From Streptomyces bohaiensis (GTDB lineage Bacteria; Actinomycetota; Actinomycetes; Streptomycetales; Streptomycetaceae): 45,771 bases of DNA. Position numbers and translations under genes: made by a program. This document shows, piece by piece, positions 28,308-35,274 of the stretch. Within the stretch, counting starts at the first letter, position 1; every line of letters starts with the position of its first letter. The stretch is taken from NCBI RefSeq assembly GCF_012033785.1, contig NZ_JAAVJC010000013.1:1-45771 (forward strand), read 5' to 3'. The notes beneath the pieces are model-generated. The model was not told the DNA's origin, ran no database searches, and saw only the letters and a list, made by a program, of their open reading frames with translations.

Positions 28308-28769
28308 GTGCGCAAGGAAACAACACTAGATGCCATCGATCGTGAAATTCTGTTGCAGCTCTCCCGGGACGGCCGGTTGACCAACGTCGAGTTGGCCCGG
28401 CGGGTCGGGCTCACTCCCCCGCCCTGCCTGCGGCGGGTGAAGCGGCTGGAGGAGGCCGGGGTCATCCTCGGCTACCGGGCGGTGGTCGACCCCCACGCGG
28501 TCGGGCGCGGGCTGGAGGTGCTGGTCGACGTGGAGGTGAGCGCCACGGACCGGACGAGCTTCGAGCAGTTCGAGGAGACGCTCTCCGCCTGCGAGGAAGT
28601 GGTCGAGTTGCGCCGGATGTTCGGCAGCCGCCCCGATTACTTCCTCCGGGTCGCGGTGGCCGATCACGCCGCGTACGAGGCCTTCCTCACCGAGAAGTTG
28701 AGCAGCCTGCCCGGTGTGCTGCGGATCGGGTCCCATCTCACGATGAAGAACATCGACACCGACCGCTGA
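28308..28769 (+). CDS. Lrp/AsnC-family transcriptional regulator
   Basis: 153 residues. The N-terminal winged HTH reads LDAIDREILLQLSRDGRLTN, VELARRVGLTPPPCLRRVKR, LEEAGVILGYRAVVDP. The C-terminal RAM ligand-binding domain includes GLEVLVDVEVSATD, VVELRRMFGSRPDYFLRVAV and YEAFLTEKLSSLPGVLRIGS. By position it should sense branched-chain amino acids or methionine and control the divergent azlCD exporter, and itself. The start is GTG at 28308, where homology begins (VRKETTLDAID); the longer frame to 28266 covers the promoter. Leaderless translation is likely. Confidence 0.94.
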   Translation: MRKETTLDAIDREILLQLSRDGRLTNVELARRVGLTPPPCLRRVKRLEEAGVILGYRAVVDPHAVGRGLEVLVDVEVSATDRTSFEQFEETLSACEEVVELRRMFGSRPDYFLRVAVADHAAYEAFLTEKLSSLPGVLRIGSHLTMKNIDTDR

Positions 28770-28813
28770 GCGGCTGCACACCGGCCCGTGCCGGCGGCGG
28801 GGGCCGGCGCCCC

Positions 28814-28834
28814 GGGGCGGGGTACGGGGGGGGG
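28814..28834 (+). other. potential G-quadruplex
   Basis: Tracts GGGG-C-GGGG-TAC and then nine G in a row give at least four G-runs within 21 bases on the coding strand, about 100 bases upstream of the pseudouridine synthase start. G-run length is unusual even for this genome. Confidence 0.45.
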
Positions 28835-28931
28835 CACGCACACGGCGGGGCACCGGCACCCGGTCACGTACAGTGGAGCGCCCGCCGCGGGCCCCCGCGA
28901 CCGGGGACGACACAGGACGGCGAGCGGAACG

Positions 28932-29840
28932 ATGGCGACGCGGCACAACGGAGCACCGGACGAGACGGCGACGGGCGGCAGCCCGGAGACGGACGGCGGG
29001 ACGGCTGCCACCACCACCGCCGACTGGCCGGCCATCCGGCGCCGCACGACGGTCCGGGAGGACGACGCGGTCCTGGTGATCGACAAGCCCGCCGACGTCT
29101 CCGTCGTCGGGGAGCGCCACGACACCGACCTGATGCAGTTGGCGAAGGACGCCGGCGAGTGGCTAATGCCGGCCCACCGCATCGACAAGGTGACCTCCGG
29201 CGTGGTGCTGCTGGCTCGTTCGCTGCCGGTCCACGCCGACCTCGCGCGGCAGTTCAACCGCCGCAGCGTCGGCAAGGCGTATCTGGCCGTGGTCCGCAAC
29301 GACGGCCTGTCCGGCACCGGCTCCGCGCTGCCCGACGAGGGCGAGGTGGAGCTGCCGTTGAGCGTCGGGCGGAAGTCGCGCGTGCGGGTGGCGGCGCCGC
29401 GGGAGTCGATCCGTGGCGGAGGGGGCCGCTGGAGCGTGCGCGAGGAGGACGTGCTGCCGAAGGTCCGCACCTATCCGTCGAGGACGCTCTTCGCCACCGT
29501 CTGGCAGGACGAGCGGCACAGCGTGCTGGTCGTCCGGCCGGTGACGGGGCGACGGCACCAGATCCGCGTGCATCTGGCGTGGATCGGCCACCCCATCGAG
29601 GGAGACCCGCTGTTCGACCGGGCGGCCGCCTCGTCCGGGGCGCGGACCTGCCTGCACTCGTGGCAGCTGGGGTACGAAGAGGAGTGGGCGGACGGCTCCC
29701 GGGTCACGGTCTCCGCGGACCCGGACGAGGCGTTCTGGGCCCCGGTGCGCGACCGGATCCCGGGCACCCCGGACGAGCTGGTGGAGCGGGCCGGCCGGCT
29801 GCTCGGCCGACTCGAACGCCAGGCGCGCACCGCACGCTGA
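28932..29840 (+). CDS. RluA-family pseudouridine synthase
   Basis: 302 residues. It isomerises uridine to pseudouridine in rRNA or tRNA. The catalytic Asp is in MPAHRIDKVTSGVVLLA (HRxD.xTSG motif). Other family segments are DDAVLVIDKPADVSVVG, RRSVGKAYLAVV, TGRRHQIRVHLAWIGHPIEGD and ARTCLHSWQLGYE. There is no S4 domain, so it belongs to the RluA branch without it; the target nucleotide cannot be assigned. A longer frame at 28788 includes the G-run region and is not credible; the start is ATG at 28932. TACAGT near 28868 is a possible -10. Confidence 0.92.
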   Translation: MATRHNGAPDETATGGSPETDGGTAATTTADWPAIRRRTTVREDDAVLVIDKPADVSVVGERHDTDLMQLAKDAGEWLMPAHRIDKVTSGVVLLARSLPVHADLARQFNRRSVGKAYLAVVRNDGLSGTGSALPDEGEVELPLSVGRKSRVRVAAPRESIRGGGGRWSVREEDVLPKVRTYPSRTLFATVWQDERHSVLVVRPVTGRRHQIRVHLAWIGHPIEGDPLFDRAAASSGARTCLHSWQLGYEEEWADGSRVTVSADPDEAFWAPVRDRIPGTPDELVERAGRLLGRLERQARTAR

Positions 29841-29850
29841 CCGCCCACGG

Positions 29851-29910
29851 GCCGCACCGCATGGGGCCGCACCGCATGGGGCCGCACCGCATGGGGCCGC
29901 ACCGCATGGG
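29851..29910 (+). repeat. four exact tandem copies of a 15-mer
   Basis: GCCGCACCGCATGGG repeats four times without a mismatch. Each unit contains CCGCATGGGGC across the junction, one base different from the dispersed element core, and the last unit continues into CCGCATGGGGCGG (29902-29914). Confidence 0.9.
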
Positions 29911-30031
29911 GCGGGCCCCTGCCCCACCGCGCCGCCGCACGGGGCGTGTTCCCGCACCGCACCAGGCGGGCCCGACGCGCACCGGGGCGCCCGACGCACG
30001 GCGCCCCGCACGGGCCGGGCTCCCCCGTCTA

Positions 30032-30044
30032 CCGCACGGGGCGG
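30032..30044 (+). repeat. CCGCACGGGGCGG element, copy 7
   Basis: Exact copy near the middle of the convergent repeat-rich gap, about 120 bases beyond the 15-mer array. Confidence 0.7.
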
Positions 30045-30231
30045 GGCCCGACGCGGTGCGGGTGTGCTGGTGGGCCGGCGTGGGGCCGGTCCTCGCCGTG
30101 CAGGGCATCGCCTGCGCGCGCACCCGACCGCCGCCCCGCCTCACGCCTCACGCCTCGGAGCGTGACCGCGGGCGCAGGCCCAGCGCCGGGGGCGCGAGGG
30201 CGCGTACGGGAATCGGCACGGCCGCGGGCGG

Positions 30232-30735
30232 TCAGCCCTCGGGGAACTGGCGGCAGTACTCGTACAGCCCCATGGAGGTCGCGGTGGCGACGTTGTAGCT
30301 GTGCGGCGCGCCCCAGACCGGGATCTCCACGCAGTCGTCGACGTACCGCAGCTCCTCCTCGGTGATCCCCAGCCGCTCGTTGCCGACGACCAGAGCGGTG
30401 CGCCGGGGGAACCGGTACGTGTGGAGGCTGACGGAGTTCGTGGTCTGCTCCAGGCCGACGATGCGGTAGCCGTCCTCACGGAGCGCCTTGAGGACCGGCG
30501 GCAGCGTCCGGCGGACCTCGACCGTGATCTGGTCCAGGCTGTCCCGCGCGACCGTGGGGTCGACCTTGGCGTTGCCGCAGGCGATGACCCGCGTGACCCC
30601 GCAGCAGCCGGCCGCCCGCAGGATCGTGGAGAGGTTGACCCGGCTCTTGAGCGGCGCGACGGCCACGACGAGTTCGCGGGGCCGGGACAGTACCCCCGGT
30701 TCCTTGTGCCGCTGCTGCTCGTACGTGGCCGTCAT
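30232..30735 (-). CDS. SpoU/TrmH-family RNA methyltransferase
   Basis: 167 residues with the trefoil-knot SPOUT fold, transferring methyl from SAM to a ribose 2'-OH or base in rRNA or tRNA. Motif 1 is around NLSTILRAAGCCGV, motif 2 is TALVVGNERLGITEEEL, and motif 3 is SYNVATATSMGLYEY. The protein is catalytic-domain only. The target cannot be assigned. A longer frame to 30999 is rejected; ATG at 30735 follows AAGGGGA nine bases upstream. Its neighbour upstream on the same strand is the FMN reductase gene, whose 3' end lies 70 bases away. Confidence 0.9.
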   Translation of the reverse strand: MTATYEQQRHKEPGVLSRPRELVVAVAPLKSRVNLSTILRAAGCCGVTRVIACGNAKVDPTVARDSLDQITVEVRRTLPPVLKALREDGYRIVGLEQTTNSVSLHTYRFPRRTALVVGNERLGITEEELRYVDDCVEIPVWGAPHSYNVATATSMGLYEYCRQFPEG

Positions 30736-30805
30736 CCCGTTGTCCCCTTGTCCGCCGCTCCCACGCCGCATCGCCGCCGGCGCGCGCTCAGGATCGCACA
30801 CGCCC

Positions 30806-31534
30806 TCAGCCGCGCCGCACGGCGGCGAGCTGCTGGGCGAAGGGCACGACCTCGAGCGTGTCGTCGGCCGCCCCGTGCAGGCGGGCGTCGGACGGTTCGG
30901 CCGCCCCGTGCGGCTCGCTCGGCCCGGCCGCGCCGTGCGCCGCCCCGGTGAGCGCGGGGAGCCGCCCCGCGGTGAGCTCGGCCAGCTCCCCGGCGGCACG
31001 TGCGATGCGCTCGGCCAGCGGCGACTCGCCCTCGGCCTCGGCTCCGCGATGGCTGCCGAAGTCGGCGGTGGCCGCGTAGACGCCGGTGGGCACGGTGATC
31101 GCCCGCAGGTACCCGAAGAGCGGACGGAGCGCGTGGTCGATCACCAGCGAGTGGCGGGGCGTGCCGCCGGTGGCCGCCGCGAGCAGCGGCGTCCCGGCCA
31201 GGTCCTCGGGGCGCAGCAGGTCGAAGAACGACTTGAAGAGCCCGCTGTACGACGCGTTGTAGACCGGGGTGACGACGATGAGTGCGTCGGCCTCCCGGAC
31301 GGTGTCGAGGGCCGCTGTCAGCCGCTGGTCGGGCACCTGGGTGACGACGGCGGCCGCGGTCGCGGTGGCGAGGTCGCGCAACTCCACGCGGTCGACGCGG
31401 GGCGCTCCGCCACGCTCGGCGAGCGCGGCGGAGACGGCGGCCCCCAGGCGGTCGGCGAGCAGTCCGGTGCTGGAGGGAACGCCGGTTCCGGCGGCGACCA
31501 CGACCAGTCGGGGCGGACGGGGCAGGGCGGTCAT
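30806..31534 (-). CDS. CE1759-type NADPH-dependent FMN reductase
   Basis: 242 residues with a flavodoxin-like fold. FMN contacts are VVAAGTGVPSSTGLLADRLG near the N-terminus, ADALIVVTPVYNASYSGLFKSFFDLL, and ATGGTPRHSLVIDHALRPLF. It should reduce FMN for the monooxygenase encoded just upstream; the ATG at 31534 overlaps that gene's TGA (ATGA), so translation is coupled. The C-terminal ~55 residues are unusual: HGAA occurs three times (AAHGAAGPSEPHGAAEPSDARLHGAADD), each encoded by a copy of the dispersed element, before an ordinary-looking end TLEVVPFAQQLAAVRRG. Confidence 0.9.
   Translation of the reverse strand: MTALPRPPRLVVVAAGTGVPSSTGLLADRLGAAVSAALAERGGAPRVDRVELRDLATATAAAVVTQVPDQRLTAALDTVREADALIVVTPVYNASYSGLFKSFFDLLRPEDLAGTPLLAAATGGTPRHSLVIDHALRPLFGYLRAITVPTGVYAATADFGSHRGAEAEGESPLAERIARAAGELAELTAGRLPALTGAAHGAAGPSEPHGAAEPSDARLHGAADDTLEVVPFAQQLAAVRRG
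30868..30880 (-). repeat. element variant within the FMN reductase tail
   Basis: CCGCCCCGTGCAG on the plus strand, one mismatch from the reverse consensus. It is read as Leu-His-Gly-Ala-Ala in the protein. Confidence 0.6.
30901..30913 (-). repeat. CCGCACGGGGCGG element, copy 8 (reverse, in coding sequence)
   Basis: Exact reverse-orientation copy inside the FMN reductase gene, read as Pro-His-Gly-Ala-Ala. A third, more diverged copy (CCGCGCCGTGCG) is at 30928-30939. Confidence 0.75.
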
Positions 31535-32670
31535 GAGGCGGCTCCTCGGGTCGCGGGGGCGGAGGCGGGCGCCCCGTCGAAGGCGGGCGGGGTGGCGCCC
31601 TCCCGGGCGGCGGCCACGCGCGCGGCGTGGGTCGGGCCCTCGGGGACGGCGGCGGGCCGCTGCCGGGCGAACTCCTCGCGGAGGGTCGGCAGGATCTCCC
31701 CGAGCAGGTCGAGCTGTTCCAGCACGGTCTTCAGCGGCAGCCCCGCGTGGTCGACGAGGAACAGCTGCCGCTGGTAGTCGCCGAAGGACTCGCGGAAGGT
31801 CAGCGTCTTCTCGATCACCTGCTGCGGTGATCCGACCGTCAGCGGCGTCTGGTCGGTGAACTCCTCCAGCGACGGACCATGGCCGTAGACGGGGGCGTTG
31901 TCGAAGTAGGGGCGGAACTCCCGGACGGCGGCCTGGGAGTCGCGGCGCATGAAGATCTGGCCGCCGAGGCCCACCATCGCCTGCTCGGGGGTGCCGTGCC
32001 CGTAGTGGGCGTAGCGCCGCCGGTAGAGGTCGATCAGCGCCTGGAAGTGCTCCTTGGGCCAGAAGATGTTGTTGGCGAAGAAGCCGTCGCCGTAGTAGGC
32101 CGCCTGTTCCGCGATCTCGGGGGAGCGGATGGAGCCGTGCCAGACGAAGGGAGGCACGCCGTCGAGCGGGCGGGGCGTGGAGGTGAAGCCGTGGAGCGGG
32201 GTGCGGAACCGGCCCTCCCAGTCGACGGTCTCCTCGCGCCACAGCTGGTGGAGCAGCGCGTAGTTCTCGATGGCGAGCGGGATGCCCTGGCGGATGTCCT
32301 GACCGAACCAGGGGTAGACCGGTCCGGTGTTGCCGCGGCCCATCATCACGTCGACCCGGCCGTCGGCCAGGTGCTGGAGCATCGCGAAGTCCTCCGCGAT
32401 CTTCACCGGGTCGTTGGTGGTGATCAGGGTCGTGGAGGTGGACAGGATCAGCCGCTCGGTGCGGGCGGCGATGTAGCCGAGCATGGTCGTCGGCGAGGAC
32501 GGCACGAACGGCGGGTTGTGGTGCTCGCCGCTGGCGAAGACGTCAAGGCCGACCTCCTCGGCCTTGACGGCGATGGCGACCATCGCCTTGATGCGTTCCG
32601 CCTCGGTGGGGGTGCGGCCGGTGGTGGGGTCGGTGGTGACGTCGCCGACGGTGAAGATGCCGAACTGCAT
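31531..32670 (-). CDS. CE1758-type luciferase-like flavin monooxygenase
   Basis: 379 residues, an LLM-class (bacterial luciferase-like) oxidoreductase TIM barrel. It begins MQFGIFTVGDVTTDPTTG. It shows EEVGLDVFASGEHHNPPFV, RTERLILSTSTTLITTNDPVKIAEDFAMLQ, GRVDVMMGRGNTGPVYPWFG, VPPFVWHGSIRSPEIAEQAA and PLTVGSPQQVIEKTL. It uses reduced FMN, likely from the coupled FMN reductase downstream, to oxygenate an unknown substrate. The start is ATG at 32670 with GAGAGGG nearby. A palindromic operator-like sequence sits 20 bases upstream. Confidence 0.93.
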   Translation of the reverse strand: MQFGIFTVGDVTTDPTTGRTPTEAERIKAMVAIAVKAEEVGLDVFASGEHHNPPFVPSSPTTMLGYIAARTERLILSTSTTLITTNDPVKIAEDFAMLQHLADGRVDVMMGRGNTGPVYPWFGQDIRQGIPLAIENYALLHQLWREETVDWEGRFRTPLHGFTSTPRPLDGVPPFVWHGSIRSPEIAEQAAYYGDGFFANNIFWPKEHFQALIDLYRRRYAHYGHGTPEQAMVGLGGQIFMRRDSQAAVREFRPYFDNAPVYGHGPSLEEFTDQTPLTVGSPQQVIEKTLTFRESFGDYQRQLFLVDHAGLPLKTVLEQLDLLGEILPTLREEFARQRPAAVPEGPTHAARVAAAREGATPPAFDGAPASAPATRGAAS

Positions 32671-32690
32671 GGGGCGCCCTCTCAACGTGC

Positions 32691-32712
32691 TTGAAAGTTC
32701 AACTTAATGAAC
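32691..32712. promoter_or_regulatory. overlapping palindromes upstream of the monooxygenase (MarR-type operator candidate)
   Basis: TTGAAAGTTCAA (32691-32702) is a perfect inverted repeat of TTGAA with a 2-base spacer. GTTCA...TGAAC (32697-32712) overlaps it with a 6-base spacer. The block is strikingly A+T-rich in this genome. The pattern fits MarR-family sites, but no MarR gene is in the window. Confidence 0.65.
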
Positions 32713-32801
32713 GCACGAGGGCCCCGCGGCATTCCCGCCGGGGTCGGGTCCCGCCCCGATCCGCGGCACCGCACGCCCGGCGCGTCGCCTCGGCCCGGCG
32801 C

Positions 32802-33335
32802 TCACTCCAGGGCTTCGACCGCGAGCTCCCACGGAAAGGCGGCGGGCTCGTCGGCACGGGGATGGTGCGGCTCGAAACCGCCGTCCCCCAGCAGCACGCG
32901 CACGCCCTGTTCACGGAGGGTCGCCACCGCCTTGGGCACCGCGGGCTGCGTCCCGATGGCGGTGCTCCAGTAGGGCATCGCGACCACGGGCGTGCCCAGG
33001 TGCACCGCCTCGGCCGGCAGACCGATCGACAGCGAGTCGGTGATGCCCGCGCCCCAGCGGCACAGGCTGGTCGTCGTCAGCGGCGCGACGAGCATGGCGT
33101 CCGCCGGCGGCACGTCCGGCGCGTCCTCGTCGGGCTCGGTGTAGCGGTGGCGTACCGGGTGGCCGGTCAGCTCCTCCAGCTCGTCCATCCGCCCCCACCA
33201 CCAGGTGGCGGCGATCGGCGAGAAGACCAGGCACACGTCCCAGCCGGCCTCCTGCGCGACGCGCACTCCACGGTCCACGAACTGGGTCGGTCCGGCGGCG
33301 GTGGCTATGAGGTACAGGACCCGGGGCATGTCCAT
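32802..33335 (-). CDS. HFCD-family flavoprotein (CoaC/EpiD-like)
   Basis: 177 residues with the flavin-containing Cys decarboxylase fold. It begins MPRVLYLIATAAGPTQFVD (third residue onward). AGWDVCLVFSPIAATWW is the second strand region. ADAMLVAPLTTTSLCRWGAGITDSLSIGL corresponds to the FMN-binding APATANTLAKxAxGIADNLL motif of phosphopantothenoylcysteine decarboxylases, diverged. AVHLGTPVVAMPYWSTA follows. The PxMNxxM substrate motif is not obvious (MPYWSTAIG in its place), so the role is probably not CoA synthesis. ATG at 33335 or the in-frame ATG two codons later could be the start. It follows DUF397 on the same strand after 90 bases. Confidence 0.85.
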   Translation of the reverse strand: MDMPRVLYLIATAAGPTQFVDRGVRVAQEAGWDVCLVFSPIAATWWWGRMDELEELTGHPVRHRYTEPDEDAPDVPPADAMLVAPLTTTSLCRWGAGITDSLSIGLPAEAVHLGTPVVAMPYWSTAIGTQPAVPKAVATLREQGVRVLLGDGGFEPHHPRADEPAAFPWELAVEALE

Positions 33336-33425
33336 GAGTCCACACTGTCCGGGCGGGTGTGCGCAAGTCTTCGACCGCGACCGCCCGGCGGGACCGCGCA
33401 GGCACGACCGGCGGACGGAGCCGCC

Positions 33426-33635
33426 CTACAATCCGCCTCGCGCGACGGCAGCCACGAACCCCGCCCACGCCCGGCACGGCACCAGAGCGACACCGCCACC
33501 CGGACGCTTGGAGTCCCGGATCGCCACCGAGTCGGGGATACGTGCCACCTCGACGCAGTTGCCGTTGCTCGCTGTGTGGGAGCTTCGCCACCATGCGGAC
33601 TGCGGCAGCGACCACACGACTCCGGGACTACCCAT
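33426..33635 (-). CDS. DUF397 protein, partner of the adjacent HTH regulator
   Basis: 69 residues with the DUF397 pattern: SAWWRSSHTASNGNCVEVAR, then SVAIRDSKRPGGGVAL and a final W-x-x-F (AWAGFVAAV). DUF397 genes in Streptomyces stand next to WhiJ/Scr1-type XRE regulators and modulate them, sometimes behaving like a toxin-antitoxin-style pair. Its ATG (33635) lies within the last codons of the regulator gene (8-base overlap), so translation is coupled. Confidence 0.92.
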   Translation of the reverse strand: MGSPGVVWSLPQSAWWRSSHTASNGNCVEVARIPDSVAIRDSKRPGGGVALVPCRAWAGFVAAVARGGL

Positions 33636-34509
33636 CCTGGATCATCTCTTTCCTCACGCGGTGGACCATGGCGAGGCTATCGTCGACGGACAACGCCACC
33701 GTGGACAAGTTCTCGTAGAGACGCCCCAGCCGTCGCACGGCAAGCGGATCGTCCCGCAGAACCGTTGTCGCCTCCGCCGACTCCGTGAACGCCACGTCGC
33801 CCACCCGTTCACCCTCTGCCGAGAACAGCGTGAACGCCCCGGTGCTCGCTCCCCGTGCGCCCGCACTCCATGGAACGACCCGGAGCGTCACGTTCTCCGT
33901 CTCGACGAGCTCCGCCAGGTGAGTCAACTGCCCGACCATGACCCGGGCGCCGCCGACGCGCAACCGCAGTGCGGACTCCATGAGCAGCATGTCCAGCCGC
34001 AGGGCGTCGTCCCCGGTCAGCCGTTCCTGACGCCGCATGCGGACCTCGACCAGAGCGTCCACCTGGTCCGGCCCGAGCGGTGCGATGCCGTCGGCGGTGA
34101 CCGCCCGGGCGTAGGCCGCGGTCTGCGCCAGGCCGGGAATGAAGTGGATCTGGTGCTCGCGGCAGGAGAGCGCCTCCGCTTCGAACGCCAGGAACTCGGC
34201 GTAGTTGGCGCTGATGACATCCGAGTAGGTCCGCCACCACGGCGGGAGACGCTGCGTGCTGCGCACCAGTAGGTCGCGAAGCTCCTCCCGAAGCTCGCCG
34301 CCGACGCGGTAGATCTCCATCAGCGCGTCGAAATCAGCCTTGCCGCAGCCCCGCTGACCGAGCTCGACACGGGTGATCTTGGAGAAGTGGCAGCCGAGCC
34401 TTCCGGCGACCTCTTCGGCAGTGAGGCCGTGACGGTCCCGCAGGCTGCGCAGCTCCGCACCGAGCCGCCGTCGAGCGGTGAGCGGCGCTCCGCTCCTCGT
34501 AGCCGGCAT
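33628..34509 (-). CDS. WhiJ-type XRE-HTH regulator (DUF5753)
   Basis: 293 residues. The N-terminal HTH (~10-65) reads RLGAELRSLRDRHGLTAEEV, AGRLGCHFSKITRVELGQRG. The rest is the DUF5753 effector domain: PPWWRTYSDVISANYAEFLA, FEAEALSCREHQIHFIPGLA, QTAAYARAV, VRMRRQERL, ALRLRVGGARVMVGQLTHLA, VTLRVVPWSAGAR, AFTLFSAEG and VAFTES. This is the WhiJ/BldB-associated class that represses development or antibiotic genes in Streptomyces. ATG at 34509 follows TAGGAGG eight bases upstream; a GTG nine bases earlier is less well placed. It is divergent from the RsbW-like ATPase gene. Confidence 0.93.
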   Translation of the reverse strand: MPATRSGAPLTARRRLGAELRSLRDRHGLTAEEVAGRLGCHFSKITRVELGQRGCGKADFDALMEIYRVGGELREELRDLLVRSTQRLPPWWRTYSDVISANYAEFLAFEAEALSCREHQIHFIPGLAQTAAYARAVTADGIAPLGPDQVDALVEVRMRRQERLTGDDALRLDMLLMESALRLRVGGARVMVGQLTHLAELVETENVTLRVVPWSAGARGASTGAFTLFSAEGERVGDVAFTESAEATTVLRDDPLAVRRLGRLYENLSTVALSVDDSLAMVHRVRKEMIQDG

Positions 34510-34584
34510 CGCCCACACCTCCTACCGAACAGGGGACATCGAGCGTACTCAACGAACTACCCCCCGTGCGCACGCACGGCTGCA

Positions 34585-34613
34585 CACATGCGTGGCAATT
34601 TGCCAGGCATGTG
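34585..34613. promoter_or_regulatory. 29-base near-perfect palindrome between whiJ-type and ATPase genes
   Basis: CACATGCGTGGCAA and TTGCCAGGCATGTG are complementary except at one pair, centred on a single T. It lies 76 bases from the regulator ATG and 97 from the ATPase GTG, with TTGACG (34615-34620) directly beside it as a likely -35 of the ATPase promoter. This is the natural candidate for the WhiJ-type regulator's own site. Confidence 0.7.
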
Positions 34614-34709
34614 CTTGACGATGCGCCACGAGGCGGGCGAGGCTGATGGTGACACGAGGAGCACAGTGGGTGACCGCACTCGCGACTCCTCCTCCCCCCG
34701 GAGGTGGCC

Positions 34710-35135
34710 GTGACCGTGAGCGTCGACGAGCAGCTGCGTCGCGAGGCATACGCCGCGGCCATAGTGGTCGACGCGGACGAGGTGGCGTGGTGGCGCGACC
34801 GGGTCGCCGCGATCGCGGGCGCACTCGGCGCCGACCGGTCGACGGCCGACGTGGTGCGGCTGGGGGTCTCGGAACTCCTCTCCAACGTCGTGCGCCACGT
34901 GGACGACCGGCGCTGCCTGCTGGACCTTCGCCGGGAGGGCCCCTTCGTCACCGTCAGGCTGTTCGACCGGTCACGCGCCGCCCCGGCGGTCCGCGCGCCG
35001 GACTGGACCGCGGAGAGCGGGCGCGGCCTCTGGCTGCTGCGGGAGATGACCGCGGGCGTGGGCTACACCCTCACCCGCGAGGGCAAGTGGGTCTGGTTCC
35101 GCTGCCGGGTCGCGGCCACCGAACCACCGGACTGA
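34710..35135 (+). CDS. RsbW-like ATP-binding anti-sigma factor homologue
   Basis: 141 residues with a HATPase_c_2 fold: N-box VVRLGVSELLSNVVRHVDD (~50-68), G1 region TVRLFDRSRAAP, G2 region SGRGLWLLREMTAGVGY, and end GKWVWFRCRV. It is related to the AbaA-OrfA/RsbW group found beside WhiJ-type regulators and DUF397 genes, completing the classic trio. It may bind an anti-anti-sigma or sigma factor, or act with the regulator; that is unproven. The start is GTG at 34710, six bases after GGAGG; the GTG at 34704 would overlap that site. Confidence 0.88.
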   Translation: MTVSVDEQLRREAYAAAIVVDADEVAWWRDRVAAIAGALGADRSTADVVRLGVSELLSNVVRHVDDRRCLLDLRREGPFVTVRLFDRSRAAPAVRAPDWTAESGRGLWLLREMTAGVGYTLTREGKWVWFRCRVAATEPPD

Positions 35136-35175
35136 CCCCGGACGCACCACCTCCCGAGGGGCTCCACGAACCGCT

Positions 35176-35208
35176 CCGTTTTCCACCGTTTAGGCCGTTT
35201 CGAGACGG
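35176..35208. promoter_or_regulatory. three CCGTTT direct repeats and short palindrome before the dehydrogenase
   Basis: CCGTTT occurs at 35176, 35186 and 35195, about one helical turn apart. The last runs into CCGTTTCGAGACGG (35195-35208), a 12-of-14 palindrome. The block is A+T-richer than its surroundings and lies 66-99 bases before the dehydrogenase ATG. Confidence 0.45.
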
Positions 35209-35274
35209 GCACTCGGCGGTTCCGACATGCGACGGCCGGGCGCCGGCGCACGCACTCGCACCGGAGGAGGAGCG

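Larger units (their letters stand above)
29841..30231. other. 391-base convergent gap filled with repeats
   Basis: No gene is supported here, although frames stay open because of the base composition. The gap holds the four-copy 15-mer array (29851-29910), element copies or variants at 29902, 29935 (CCGCACGGGGCGT), 30006 (CCGCACGGGCCGG) and 30032 (exact), and many GCACGG/CCGTGC fragments. It separates the convergent pseudouridine synthase and SpoU methyltransferase genes, so terminator function is possible. Confidence 0.7.

Noticed and set aside
29851-29910. CRISPR or iteron origin
   Set aside because: Contiguous 15-mers with no spacers and no initiator gene nearby; better explained by slippage from the dispersed element.
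33349-33388. Terminator between DUF397 and the flavoprotein gene
   Set aside because: CCGGGCGG/CCGCCCGG arms are perfect but the loop is 24 bases, so confidence is low.
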